Positions 1-10,924 of a stretch of DNA of 64,000 nucleotides are shown here, piece by piece. The position numbers were made by a program, and so were the translations under genes. Position 1 is the first letter of the stretch, and each line of letters opens with the position of its first letter. The stretch covers positions 32,081,034 through 32,145,033 of the forward strand of contig NC_091215.1 of assembly GCF_040958095.1 (NCBI RefSeq), in the 5' to 3' direction. The DNA is from Procambarus clarkii. Taxonomy: Eukaryota > Arthropoda > Malacostraca > Decapoda > Cambaridae. A model generated the notes under the pieces. The model had not been told where the DNA came from, did not search any database, and saw only the letters and a program-made list of their open reading frames with translations.

Positions 1-479
1 GTGCCAGCCTTGTGTGTGTGCTTGAGCGGGTCATGGCACACACCAGCATAAACTGCTACAACCCATTTTTTAAATCAATTTCAAACACCGGTTTAAGGAC
101 TCACTTGGTCTGAAAAGTCAAGTTTAAGAGCAACATCAACACAGGAAGGTCTCGGGCAATTTGCCCTTAAAACACACTACATAAATATGCATTATTCAAC
201 GTGGATGAACAATTTAGTGAGACGGGTAACGAACAAAAGACACACTCCTGATATCTACTGAACTGCTGATTAGTTTAATTGACTAATAGCATTTTGAGAT
301 ATGGCAGTTTGACATGTTTTATAAGAATAATTTACCACTGTGTCTGTAATAGAGGAAAAGCCACATGACATAAACCTTCGTGTGATTCTTCCATTCAAAT
401 TATGGCCGATACTCGTGAAACAAGATTTTTTTTTTCATTCTCGTAAAGATGTGATTTTAAGCTTCTCGTTCGCCTCTCT
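1..479. other. unassigned AT-rich sequence
   Basis: No repeat array, RNA gene or recognisable coding segment was found. A 101-codon open frame starting at 340 has no recognisable motif and is probably chance. Confidence 0.5.
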
Positions 480-625
480 GGCAAACAAAGCCGGTCGGCT
501 GACAGGTTTGGTGCCGCAGAGTACCAATAATCAAGTCACAGAACATGAGCGGGCAGAACACACCTGCAACTGGCAATGTCTGGGTCGTCGGTTCGAGCCA
601 CCTCACGGCCCTGGTGGATTTTCTC
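480..625 (+). other. possible tRNA-like SINE head
   Basis: A B-box-like GGTTCGAGCC lies near 591-600, about 100 bp after a GC-rich stretch containing GCCGGTCGGCTGACAG. A similar GGGTTCGAATCTT followed by GAGAAAATC occurs near 31172. This may be a worn tRNA-derived SINE, but no full head or tail can be delimited. Confidence 0.25.
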
Positions 626-847
626 ATCGATATATTTCACGTTAGTGTAATTTCTGTGTGTTACATCAACGTTATCTTGATATACTCATCAATACATACA
701 AAATTCTGAAAACTGTTTTCATCAATCATGCAGATATGATTGTTAGGTAACTGAACAGGGAGGCATTGAGGTAACATTGGGGCAACATTGGGACTACCAA
801 TATTAAGCTACCACGTTATCAACCATGCAATATCAACCATGTTAATT

Positions 848-873
848 GATATTAAGCTAATTAGCTTAATATC
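848..873. repeat. perfect 26-bp palindrome
   Basis: The 13-bp half GATATTAAGCTAA is followed directly by its exact reverse complement, with no spacer. It is AT-rich. It may be chance or the remnant of an inverted-repeat element; no flanking duplication was identified. Confidence 0.8.
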
Positions 874-1039
874 TATTGTAGGAAAATGACTTGAATCAAT
901 ACTTCCAAAAGCAATTGGTTTACATCGTGAAAAACAGACCTTTAATATATTCACAGCAGGTTTTAAGAGCTGCTCGTGTTAAAATTATTTTGTTCTAATA
1001 CTGCTACACATTTTTAAAGCAGCTAATATTGGAAATGAT

Positions 1040-1252
1040 TGAGAAGTTTCCACATTATGGCTTTAGCAAAGTCTTTGATACTGCATCCCGCTTAAGATTA
1101 ATTTAGAATGGTGGACGCATACAGTATTGGTGCGTTGTGTTAAGTTGGATGTATATGGTAATATCAATGGCAACATGGTTATCATAAATGGACCCAAGTC
1201 CGAGTTGGGAACCACTGATGTGGAGCTCCTCAGGGCTCTGTCCTAGGACTTT
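1040..1252 (+). pseudogene. decayed LINE reverse transcriptase fragment
   Basis: Read in shifting frames, this resembles the middle of a Jockey/CR1-type reverse transcriptase. A block like DLAKAFDTASH appears near 1060-1085, followed by an LSWM segment, an INGPKSELG segment near 1185-1205, and finally nucleotides matching the PQGSVLG motif (CCTCAGGGCTCTGTCCTAGG near 1229). Stops and frameshifts make it non-functional. It ends where SINE-B begins. It may belong to LINE-J, but it is too diverged to be sure. Confidence 0.5.
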
Positions 1253-1255
1253 TTT

Positions 1256-1515
1256 CCTTCCTTGCACAGGTGGGTACAGGGACGACGTCTGACTCCTGTT
1301 AGCAGGCCGAGAGCTTCACCTTCACATACTCCCTGTTAAGCCTTATTCACTAGTTTTCTCCGGGAACACCACCCGCCAATCAGGTACCCAATCACTGCTG
1401 GGTGAATAGAGGCGTATGGATTGGTGCCGAGTCTATCCTCCCGGTGGTAGGGACTCCAACTCGACCAAACCACTCAAGAGGTGCGAGGCGAGTGTCTTAC
1501 CTCTGAGCCACCACC
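1256..1515 (-). mobile_element. SINE-B, tRNA-derived
   Basis: On the minus strand the 5' end (high coordinates) reads GGTGGCTCAGAGGTAAGACA, a good Pol III A box, and a weaker B box follows near 1450-1460. The body contains the block GGTACCCAATCACTGCTGGG near 1384, which is also in the SINE-A core. Two related copies lie at 45483-45670 and 62262-62535; with the latter it also shares AAGCCTTA and TAGTTTTCTC. It abuts an RT fragment on its 3' side. No clear target duplication was seen. Confidence 0.7.
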
Positions 1516-2154
1516 CTCTTATCTTCGTTATCATATATATATATTAAACACTAAATACACAGGATTCAACAACACCATTTGTAAATTTTCATTAGATACA
1601 AAAATATGACGAAATTTTTGCGGATAATTTAAAGTCGTTCGAGGACGATTTTAGATTCAAATGGATGAAAAGGTGGCAGAACAATAAGGTGCCAACTGAA
1701 TACTCATGATTCATCCAATCTTCTGGTATCCTATGTACTCACCTATCTAGAATCGTTGGCAATAAGACATCTAATGTTATTCTTCAGCTTTCTCTTGCCC
1801 TTCCTAAGTGGACTTATTTACATTATTAAAAGGTTAGGTTTTGACACAAACTCACCTGAACGTGGCACAGAGAAAGATGGCAAAGTAAAACCCAGGAATC
1901 AGAAACCGCCTTTACAAAGAGAGATTAAGAAAGAGGCCTCGCATGGGTCAATAGGCAAGCAGTTCTTTTCGGTGTATACGCTTTCAGTAAATAATATAAG
2001 TATAAAACCCGTGATCACTTTAATGAGGGGGTGTTGAACCGGTTGGGTAATTAAGGCAAAATATGAGGCATCGCCAAGAAGAGATAAGTACTGTTTGCAC
2101 TGTTAATGACCGACTTTTAACTCTTCCCAAAATAAACTGGGGTTATTCACCCCT
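1516..2154. other. unassigned sequence
   Basis: AT-rich and apparently unique. A 93-codon open frame at 1756-2037 has no recognisable domain, no related copy in the window and no splice context that could be supported. Confidence 0.4.
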
Positions 2155-2480
2155 TGAAGAAGAAAGGGGGTGAAAGGAGGGGAGGGAAAGTGAGGTGGAA
2201 AATTTTAATATGAAAACGGAGGAAAGGAATATATAACGGGGGGACAAAGACGCACATGAGGAATATGACTGGTTAGGGGGAGGAAAGGGAAGTGGACAAA
2301 AAGGGGGAAGAGAAGAGGGGAGGAATTGATGAGGAAGAGGAGTAAGGAGGTGCAGGAGAGAAGGGAAAATAGGCGGGGATTGGGTGAGATAAGGGAGGGG
2401 GGGCGGGGTGTCGTTGTGAAGGTCGCTGGAAGCTGGTGGGCTGAGGTTAGAGACGACCTGTGTAGGTGAGACGGTCTCCG
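2155..2480. repeat. purine-rich G/A tract
   Basis: The plus strand is strongly purine-biased, with many GGGAGG, GAGGGG and GGAAGG runs and no fixed unit. The minus-strand open frame here (2205-2519) is a by-product of the pyrimidine bias. Similar tracts lie beside SINE-C copies elsewhere, but no SINE-C head was found here. Confidence 0.7.
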
Positions 2481-2689
2481 GCGCCTATCTACCATCTCCA
2501 CAGTGTCCATGTTAAGCAACCAGTTCCTTACATATCTCGTATGTAATTAACACCCCAATCAACCAGGATCTGGGTTAACAATTACCCTGTATTTAATAAG
2601 TAATCATCAAGAAAAGCATTATGACCTCGTAGTTTCAACTGTTTTGTGACTACAGTATCACTCCGATGAACAACCCCGAAGGTAATCAT

Positions 2690-3197
2690 CAAACCAGGTC
2701 AGCCAAGTGTGTAACCAGTGTCCAAAACATCAAACTTAATATTCTCAATAATTCCCACAACCTGTCATGGCCCAGGCAAGAGCCACGTAGTGAAGTGTGG
2801 AAATATACAAACAGTGAAATATCGTACTTCACAATATACAAACTAAAAACATTATCAGGCAGACCATGTACACTAACGGATCACTCAATACAGGTACAGG
2901 GAGGGCGGGAAGTGCTGTTATTGTTCATCAGCCCGATGGCAGCACAATTCAAAGGAATGGGAGTAATAACTGGGCATCCGCAATGCAAGCTGAGTTGGTA
3001 CCAATACTGGTAGCACACGATATTGTTAACAACACTGAAACAGACAGCTTAATTATTTCTGATTCCCTTTCCTTACTAATAGCATTAAATTGTTAGCAAT
3101 CAAGTAATAACGTGCTTGTCTCCTAAGCCAGATATAGATATATAAGCATACTTAATATGGGGGTAAATATCAAAATGTTGTGGATTCCTTTGTTGAA
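2690..3197 (+). pseudogene. LINE-H RNase H domain, 5' part
   Basis: This is part of a non-LTR retrotransposon ORF2. The 76-codon frame at 2866-3096 opens MYTNGSLNTGTGRAG, matching the YTDGS start of a retroelement RNase H with the first catalytic Asp changed to Asn. It continues with WASAMQAEL (catalytic Glu) and LIISDSLSLL (catalytic Asp). A frame change and stop follow, and near 3174 the sequence encodes MLWIP, the usual WIPSH motif. There the SINE-A at 3198 interrupts it, and the ORF resumes after 3437. The right edge of the window holds a second copy. RNase H would remove the RNA template during target-primed reverse transcription; this copy cannot act because of the Asn change and stops. 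It is an I/Jockey-like LINE; the exact clade is not determinable here. Confidence 0.8.
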
Positions 3198-3436
3198 GGG
3201 AGCCGGTCGGCCAGCACGCTGGGCTTGTGATCCTGTGGTCCCGGGGTCGATCCCGGGCGCCGGCGAGAAACAATGGGCAAAGTTTCTTTCACCCTATGCC
3301 CCTGTTACCTAGCAGTAAAATAGGTACCTGGGTATTAGTCAGCTGTCACGGGCTGCTTCCTGGGGGTGGAGGCCTGGTCGAGGACCGGGCCGCGGGGACA
3401 CTAAAAAAAAAAAACGAAATCATCTCAAGATAACCT
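3198..3436 (+). mobile_element. SINE-A with LINE-P tail, inserted in LINE-H
   Basis: The tRNA-like head starts at 3198. The region after GGCTTGTGATCC fits an anticodon arm, and GGGGTCGATCCCG is a good B box. The body has the shared SINE-A core (AACAATGGGCAAAGTTTCTT, then CCTAGCAGTAAAATAGGTAC, then CACGGGCTGCTTCCTGGGGG). The 3' tail GACCGGGCCGCGGGGACACT through CTCAAGATAACCTC matches the end of LINE-P. An A run sits inside the tail near 3402. It splits the WIPSH codons of LINE-H, and short TCCTT sequences on both sides may be the target duplication. Confidence 0.88.
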
Positions 3437-4008
3437 CCTTCTCACATTGACCTGCAGGAACACGATAAAGTTGACGCCCTCGCTAAGGTTGCAGTAAATA
3501 TAGACAGTGTTGGACGGAATATTGAGTTATCAAACAAGGTCCGTTAAAAGTGTTATTAGACGAAAACTCTTGGATAAATATGAAGAAAGTAAAACAATGC
3601 ATACTGGAACTAGCAGGTCCATTGTTTATCACAATGAAATATGTGAAGTAAAACGTGTGTATGGGGCAAGTAACAAAGTCAGCAGACTAACAAACGTTGT
3701 CACACCTCGAATGAGACTCGGCTACAAATATCTCTGGCAGTTGTATCTCAGGCTTGTATAGGGATCTGGATGAAGTAAAGTGTAAGGTGTGTGGACAAAG
3801 ACAAGGACACACATTTGAGCATTATATCTTGGACTATAATAAAATTGAGCAATTTAGAGATAAATCTAAACTCACGCTGTATGAAGTGGCAAAACATCTT
3901 ATTACTAAGTATAAAATATCTGAAATTCTTGCACTGTATCCATATTTCTCTTCCAGTACACGAACGACTTATGAGATTAAGAAGCAAGTAGTGTATTGTG
4001 AAGACTAA
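3437..4008 (+). pseudogene. LINE-H ORF2 C-terminal region
   Basis: The sequence continues the RNase H domain: SHIDLQEHDKVDALAK is readable from 3441, with the final RNase H Asp in DALAK. Downstream, across frameshifts, are PRMRLGYKYLWQL (about 3700-3740) and a Cys-rich segment CKVCGQRQGHTFEHY (about 3781-3825). This segment is like the C-x2-C...H-x4-C module of related LINEs, but the last Cys is Tyr here. The open frame 3754-4008 ends with VVYCED and a stop. The LINE-H2 fragments at 38860 and 50560 carry the same module, so the domain is a real family feature. This copy is dead. Confidence 0.8.
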
Positions 4009-4325
4009 TAATAACAAATATCAGCTCCTCTATGACCTTGTAATATCTCCATAGCTCAAACAATTATGTATTAGCAAAAAGACCCACCATTAATGTATAA
4101 TGATTAACTGTAAATACATAGCTATTGAAATGAAACATTCTCTGTAACTAGCTGACATTACAATTAAAAGGTGTGAAAGATAGATGTAATTGTTAATGTA
4201 ATAATCTCCGTTGAGATTTGATAAAGACCTTTTGTGCCCTCTGTAATCCATTTTTTGCGCTACCGCTCACAGGATGATTATGGGGTGCACAATAAACTAG
4301 CGGGCCTCCGGCGGCAACAATCAAT
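4009..4325 (+). mobile_element. LINE-H 3' untranslated region
   Basis: This follows the ORF2 stop directly. It is closely matched by copies at 21624-21850 and 47402-47737. Diagnostic blocks are CTCTGTAACTAGCTGACATT, GATAAAGACCTTTTGTGCCC and GCGCTACCGCTCACAGGATG. All three copies end within a few bases of GGCAACAATC, so this is the true 3' end of the element. No poly(A) tail is present. Confidence 0.88.
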
Positions 4326-4699
4326 ACTTCACCTCTGGCCAGTTCGTTAAACCCGACCATTTCCCGACACGCTGATGGTTGCTTGCACTCGGCTATATTT
4401 TACATGCTTATCGTTCAGCTTTTAGGAAATTAGTTCCAAATGTTTCTTGAAACAATGGCCGGAGTTTTATTATTCTGAGATACAATCTTAAATTATGGTT
4501 GAGAGTTCTACAGTAAAAACCGAACACATTTAGGAGAGGTCGACCCCGGGTACTCCAGGTGTGTGAATTTATTTACTATTTGTATCTTCAAAATCGAGCT
4601 ATTAGCTCTTGAACCTCGCCTTTCTAACCAATCTATTTTTCCTCTAAATCACCTACATATATTTCTCTCTAATACACGTACACACACACACACACTACC

Positions 4700-5032
4700 A
4701 TGATCACTACCTACAAAATTCTCAGAGAAATTGACAGGGTAGATAAGGATAAACTGTTTAACACTGGTGGTACGCGAACAAGGGGACACAGGTGGAAACT
4801 GAGTACCAAATGAGCCACAGTGGTATTAGAAAGAACTTTTTCAGTGTCAGAGTAGTTAACAGATGGAATGCATTAGGCAGTGATGTTGTGGAGGCTGACT
4901 CCATACACAGTTTCAAATGTAGATATGATAGAGCCCAGTAGGCTCAGGAATCTGTACACCAGTTGATTGATAGTTGAGAGGCGGGACCAAAAAACCAGAG
5001 CTCAACCCCCGCAAGTACAACTAGGTGAGTAC
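4700..5032 (+). pseudogene. LINE-J 3' end, truncated
   Basis: This encodes the C-terminus of LINE-J ORF2 in broken frames: MITTYKILREIDRVDKDKL, then RGHRWKLS, then FFSVRVVNRWNALGSDVVE and SIHSFKCRYDRAQ followed by a stop. The 3' UTR has TTGAGAGGCGGGACCAAA and CTCAACCCCCGCAAGTACAA and ends GGTGAGTACACACA. It is 5'-truncated, as expected from incomplete reverse transcription. A SINE-A on the opposite strand starts three bases later, and another LINE-J end in opposite orientation lies beyond that. Confidence 0.85.
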
Positions 5033-5035
5033 ACA

Positions 5036-5215
5036 CATCCCCAGGAAGCAGCCCGTAGCAGCTATCTAACTCCCAGGTACCCATTTACTGCTAGATGAAC
5101 AGGTGCATCAAGGTGAAAGAAACTGCACATTTGTTTCCGCTTCGTACGGAAGTCGAACCCGGGCCCATAGGACTACGACCCCCGAGCACTGTCCACTCAG
5201 CTGCGAGGCCCACTG
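5036..5215 (-). mobile_element. SINE-A copy, minus strand
   Basis: The head at the high-coordinate end reads, on the minus strand, GGGCCTCGCAGCTGAGTGGA (A box) and GGGTTCGACTTCC (B box). The core with CATTTACTGCTAGATGAACA (plus strand) follows and ends with the CCCAGGAAGCAGCCCGTAGC block at the junction with LINE-J. No separate LINE-type tail is present, so the element is 3'-truncated or its tail is shared with the neighbouring (AC) sequence. Confidence 0.85.
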
Positions 5216-5221
5216 TATGCG

Positions 5222-5605
5222 TGTGTACTCACCTATTTGTACTCACCTAGTTGTGCTTGCGGGGGTTAAACTCTGGCTCTTTGGTCCTTCCTCTCAACTT
5301 CCAATCAAGTGATGCACAGGTTCCTGAGCCTATTGGGCTCTATCATATCTACACTTGAAACTGTGTATGGAGTCAGCCTCCACCACATCACTTCCTAATG
5401 CATTCCATTTGTCTACTACTCTGACACTAAACAAGTTCTTTCTAATATCTCTGTGGCTCATTTGGGCACTCAATTTCCACCTGTAACGCCCCTTGCGTTA
5501 AATAGCCTGTCTTTATCTACCCTATCTATTCCTTTGAGAATCTTGTATGTGGTGATCATGTCCCCCATAAGTCTTCTGTCTTCCAGCGACGTGTGTATGT
5601 GTGTG
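5222..5605 (-). pseudogene. LINE-J 3' end, inverted copy
   Basis: The reverse complement gives the LINE-J C-terminus and 3' UTR. From high to low coordinates these are the MITTYKIL region, KLSAQMSHRDIRKN-like codons, then the SIHSF region and the stop, with GTTGTGCTTGCGGGGGTT on the plus strand near 5247. The 5' side runs into a (GT)n-rich stretch near 5595. With the plus-strand copy at 4700-5032 it forms a tail-to-tail pair around SINE-A. Confidence 0.85.
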
Positions 5606-6117
5606 TGTGTGTTTATGTCCGTCTTCCTGTCTATCAGTCTCGTCACTTTTTTCTGTTTCTCTCTCTTTCTGCATCACCTCTCAGTATCTTTAACGTATGT
5701 CAGTATGTATTACGTGTGACAATATGTATCCCTTGTGTCAATATACATCACGGGTAACAATATGTATCACGGGTGTCAATATGTATCACGTATGTCATCT
5801 CTCTAACTCTGGCATTAGTACGCTCTCCCATGGCCGATCACAAAGCATTTCCACCTGCAGCTTACTAAATAATGCCTTAGCATTCTGGGTCAGGAACTCC
5901 GCGGAGTTCAACACACGCACGGCCATATACACTATCAAGTCGTCTGTAACATCAGCAAAATTAAACTCAAAGGTAAATCCCACGAGAGGGGTTCATAGCT
6001 AACTGATTCCCTGCGTCAACTCACATACAGTATTACATGTGTTGAGCATTCAGCAATACTCAAATTGCATTTCTTTCCAGGGGTGGCACATGCTTTGTTG
6101 AGTCAATGTTGCAAATG

Positions 6118-6292
6118 ATTACAATACCCCAACATTCCTCCAAAGGATGCCTGTTCAACCAATTCGTACGTCAGACTGCGAGCAGCAGGGTTTAACAGCC
6201 TGGTTGACCAAACTACCAATCAGGAGGCCTGGTCAGAGATCAGACCACGGAAATAGTGAGCCTGGGAACCACCTCAAGGTAACCCTGTGACA
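6118..6292 (+). pseudogene. LINE-P 3' end
   Basis: A broken coding tail resembles LQRMPVQP then SYVRLRAAGFNSLVDQ, followed by the tail GAGGCCTGGTCAGAGATCAG and ACCACCTCAAGGTAACCC. Related copies lie at 32050-32245 and 56735-56935. It is diverged (CCACGGAAATAG replaces the usual CCGCGGGGACAC) and 5'-truncated. Confidence 0.7.
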
Positions 6293-7784
6293 ACTGGCTT
6301 TAATTGGACTTACAATTTCCTTATTTTTGGGCAGTACAAGCAAGAGAGAGGACGCGTCACTAAAATAAAATATTTCAAGTAACTGTTTATTTCAAGACAA
6401 ACTTTGTGTTTCACTGACGTTACGTCAGGAAGACTTTTATCACTGTGCTTATATTTCATTGATTAAAGCGAGTGTATTAGCACTATATTCTCGTCATATA
6501 TAAGCTACATTTCGCCATGATATACATAAAAATATTACCCCTCAAAGAGAAAATCAGTTTTACATTCACATTTTATATCACTTTGATCCCTTGCTTATTA
6601 AATGGTCTTGTAAATGATTCCTGCGGTTTCCACAAATTGAAAGTTGAGCAGAGAGCATCACTTTATTTATATGGCTCTCTTGTTTATTCGAACATTAATG
6701 ATATCAGTAGTTGCTGTAAATGCTAATTTTTTAGAAACGTTAAGGCCTCAAATAAATGTATTACCGTTATCGCTGTCGACCCTCAGTAAAGCAGAGTCCT
6801 TAGTGTAATTTGAAGGTCACTTAATTCACGCTTATTGATGCCTAAAATTAAATGAATTTATACTGCTACGGGCGACCTTGTGATATGTTCCATACATGCC
6901 CGTGTACCCAGGGCCCGGACACACGGCTGTTGCCATGTGGGTACGCGACCTCGTTACCGTCGTTCCACGTGTGTTTGTGTTCTGACCACAGGGAAAATAT
7001 GCTGGAACCCTGAGTGCGTTTGATACCGCCTAACTGTTCCTATTGGGCATTGAGATTTAACTTTTGGTCCCCGCCTCATAGCTGCTCTACATGGCGTATT
7101 TATGCCTCTCATGTTCTTGAGTCTTCTTCTACTTGATCTTAAAGATGATAATGAAAGTGGCACCAACGACCTTATCTACACTTATGTGTTATCTCTGGTC
7201 CTATGTGTTAGTGCTGGGAATTGTAATGGGAGTTCACTTAGCCTATATTCATAGCTCAGTTTTCTCATCTCTGACTATAGTCTTGTAACTAATATATGAA
7301 AATAATAATACAGCCAGGTGAATGGAAGTAATATATGAAATTTCTCAGTCATTCTCTTGTACTACACAAGATGGAGGTTACGTTCTTCAGATAATTTGTT
7401 CAAACCTGTGTATAAAATGTGTATAAAGATTGTGTATAAAGTTCTGAATGATTTTCTTCACTGGTTTTTAAATACCGTCTCGATGATTGCAAGTTTCGCA
7501 AATGCTGATGTGCGCCTCTGGTGTTGGTGTTGTCTGTGTACAGGTCCTCCTCCTCTGCAGGATCCAGCAACTGCCTCTTATATTATGGTGCTCTTCTGGC
7601 CTCATCTTCCCTTTTCCATACATCATTCATATTACATTTCATTCACCTGGGCTGTATGGGTCTTGAACCGTGGACCCCACGCGGGTGATACCAAAGCTCT
7701 ATTTTATCATTCATATTTGTTACATTACCTACCCAATTCTACAGTTTAAGTCCTCGTGTGGTACAATGCCATCCTCTGCACGCT
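6293..7784. other. unassigned sequence
   Basis: AT-rich for the most part. The minus-strand frame 6954-7166 and the plus-strand frame 7357-7749 have no motif I recognise and no other copy in the window. No tandem array or tRNA-like box was found. Confidence 0.4.
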
Positions 7785-8050
7785 ACATAATTCTCATCAA
7801 CTTTGCATCATCTGCAAACATCGTCATGTGAGATCTTCCATCCTCGGGAAGGTCGCGTATATTAAACACAGCGGGGTAGGGATCAGTGTGTCCTGTGGGT
7901 CCCCTGCTTGTCACTACCCTCCAATCTTGACATTTCCTCTCTATATGACCTTCTATTTCCTGTTTGACAGACGCTCCCTTAGCCAGTCCATTGTCCTCCC
8001 AGTTATCCCAATCTCCTTCTCCATCTTGCATACAGGCCGTTTATGGTAGG
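7785..8050 (-). pseudogene. LINE reverse transcriptase fragment (LINE-J-like)
   Basis: The minus strand encodes, with frameshifts, the RT finger/palm core. It starts with KMEKEIGITGRTMDWLRE and LSNRK, then a damaged PQGSVLGP block (seen as SRGPTGHTD), then NIRDLPEDGRSHMTMFADD. The catalytic FADD box is intact in this copy. Order and spacing match the LINE-J RT at 35263-35601. It is an internal fragment without the 3' end. Confidence 0.72.
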
Positions 8051-8608
8051 ACATTATAGAAATGTATTTGGGCGTTCAGGGAGGTGAAGTCCCCCGTTCC
8101 TTCTCTCTCCTGTGTGTGGGGAGGATCTGGACCTTCACCACACAGGGAACTAACTCACGTTCCACCTGGTGGATCAAACCTGTAACAATATTACTTAATG
8201 AATCTTAATGTGTGTCGTGTTATTCAATCCCAATCACCTCTTTATTCTTATATCTAAGAAATAATGTCTTAGCTTTTATTCTCGTTACCAACGTTAAATA
8301 TAGCGGCATACTGTACAGCATATAACCGATATATCATTAATCTTTGGTCACTTAATATAATACTTGAACAATTGCAGTTTCATTATTTTTTCCTGTTATT
8401 GTGTTCTATAATGTTTACAATGAAGGCAGCGACGCGTTGACTCGTTAATCTCAAACATAGTTATTTAAAATAGTTTTGAGTTAGCAACATAATTCAATAC
8501 ACTAATACAGGGAAGCAAGAGGGTCGGAAATTAACCTGTGAGCACTTGAGTTATTTTCTTATGAACTTCAACTCATCAGCTTCCTCGTGACGACAGCTGG
8601 AATTTAAT
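8051..8608. other. unassigned AT-rich sequence
   Basis: No supported feature. It forms the left flank of the 22-bp minisatellite. Confidence 0.4.
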
Positions 8609-10705
8609 TACTGCGGCCTCCCACGGTGACTCATACAGCCTCCCACGGTGGCTCATACAGCCTCCCACGGTGACTCATACAGCCTCCCACGGTGGCTCAT
8701 ACAGCCTCCCACGGTGGCTCATACAGCCTCCCACGGTGGCTCATACAGTCTCCCACGGTGGCTCATACAGCCTCCCACGGTGTCTCATACAGCCTCCCAC
8801 GGTGGCTCATACAGCCTCCCACGGTGGCTCATACAGCCTCCCACGGTGGCTCATACAGCCTCCCACGGTGACTCATACAGCCTCCCACGGTGACTCATAC
8901 AGCCTCGCACGGTGGCTCATACAGCCTCCCACGGTGGCTCATACAGCCTCCCACGGTGGCTCATACAGCCTCCCACGGTGGCTCATACAGCTTCCCACGG
9001 TGGCTCATACAGCCTCCCACGGTGGCTCATACAGCCTCCCACGGTGGCTCATACAGCCTCCCACGGTGGCTCATACAGCCTCCCACGGTGGGTCATACAG
9101 CCTCCCACGGTGGCTCATACAGCCTCCCACGGTGGGTCATACAGCCTCCCACGGTGGGTCATACAGCCTCCCACGGTGACTCATACAGCCTCCCACGGTG
9201 GCTCATACAGCCTCCCACGGTGGCTCATACAGCCTCCCACGGTGGCTCATACAGTCTCCCACGGTGGCTCATACAGCCTCCCACGGTGTCTCATACAGCC
9301 TCCCACGGTGGCTCATACAGCCTCCCACGGTGGCTCATACAGCCTCCCACGGTGGCTCATACAGCCTCCCACGGTGACTCATACAGCCTCCCACGGTGAC
9401 TCATACAGCCTCGCACGGTGGCTCATACAGCCTCCCACGGTGGCTCATACAGCCTCCCACGGTGGCTCATACAGCCTCCCACGGTGGCTCATACAGCTTC
9501 CCACGGTGGCTCATACAGCCTCCCACGGTGGCTCATACAGCCTCCCACGGTGGCTCATACAGCCTCCCACGGTGGCTCATACAGCCTCCCACGGTGGGTC
9601 ATACAGCCTCCCACGGTGGCTCATACAGCCTCCCACGGTGGGTCATACAGCCTCCCACGGTGGGTCATACAGCCTCCCACGGTGGCTCATACAGCCTCCC
9701 ACGGTGACTCATACAGCCTCCCACGGTGGGTCATACAGCCTCCCACGGTGGGTCATACAGCCTCCCACGGTGGGTCATACAGCCTCCCACGGTGGGTCAT
9801 ACAGCCTCCCACGGTGGGTCATACAGCCTCCCACGGTGGCTCATACAGCCTCCCACGGTGGCTCATACAGCCTCACACGGTGGCTCATACAGCCTCCCAC
9901 GGTGGCTCATACAGCCTCCCACGGTGGCTCATACAGCCTCCCACGGTGGCTCATACAGCCTCCCACGGTGGGTCATACAGCCTCCCACGGTGGCTCATAC
10001 AGCCTCACACGGTGCCTCATACAGCCTCCCACGGTGGCTCATACAGCCTCCCACGGTGGCTCATACAGCCTCCCACGGTGGCTCATACAGCCTCCCACGG
10101 TGGCTCATACAGCCTCCCACGGTGGCTCATACAGCCTCCCACGGTGGCTCATACAGCCTCACACGGTGCCTCATACAGCCTCCCACGGTGGCTCATACAG
10201 CCTCCCACGGTGGCTCATACAGCCTCCCACGGTGGCTCATACAGCCTCCCACGGTGGCTCATACAGCCTCCCACGGTGGCTCATACAGCCTCCCACGGTG
10301 GCTTATACAGCCTCCCACGGTGGCTCATACAGCCTCCCACGGTGGCTCATACAGCCTCACACAGTGCCTCATACAGCCTCCCACGGTGGCTCATACAGCC
10401 TCCCACGGTGGCTCATACAGCCTCCCACGGTGGCTCATACAGCCTCCCACGGTGGGTCATACATCTTCCCCACGGTGGCTCATACAGCCTCACACGGTGC
10501 CTCATACAGCCTCCCACGGTGGCTCATACAGCCTCCCACGGTGGCTCATACAGCCTCCCACGGTGGCTCATACAGCCTCCCACGGTGGCTCATACAGCCT
10601 CCCACGGTGGGTCATACATCTTCCCCACGGTGGCTCATAAAGTCTCCCACTATGACCACTACAGACTCCCACACTACATCCTACAGTATGCAGTACCCTC
10701 CCACT
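8609..10705. repeat. 22-bp minisatellite, about 92 copies, with higher-order structure
   Basis: The unit contains CCTCCCACGGTGGCTCATAC and repeats every 22 bp with little decay until about 10640; degenerate units follow to 10705. Variation is mostly at one site (GGCT, GACT, GGGT, GTCT, GCCT). Rare variants recur exactly 506 bp apart (8746 and 9252; 8905 and 9411; 8991 and 9497), showing a 23-unit higher-order duplication from about 8655 to 9680. Because 22 is not a multiple of 3 and the unit has no stop in any forward frame, all three plus frames stay open (up to 603 codons). These are not evidence of a gene. Confidence 0.98.
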
Positions 10706-10924
10706 CAGTACCCTAAGCCCTAAGCGTGGTAATTTAAACACAAAAACAATGCCAGCAAGTACAAACACTTAGTACAATTTTCATATCTCCTTGTCTTAGA
10801 TCTATGGTAATATTATAACCTAGGTGAATGGACCGCACAGGTCACAAAAAGTATTCCTTACTTCTATTCTTCTAAATTTTGAACGTCTGAAAACGAAAAT
10901 AAAGAAACTACCTCGTCAGTAGAT

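Noticed and set aside
340-645. 101-codon frame near the left edge
   Set aside because: No motif and overlaps a possible tRNA-like segment.
6954-7166. 70-codon basic minus-strand frame
   Set aside because: It looked LINE ORF1-like in composition, but no zinc knuckle or other motif and no second copy could be found.
8609-10705. CRISPR array
   Set aside because: Units are directly adjacent without unique spacers, no cas genes, and the window is eukaryotic.
8912-10723. 603-codon open frame
   Set aside because: It is a translation of the 22-bp minisatellite; two other frames of the same strand are also open and the product is a pure 22-residue cycle.
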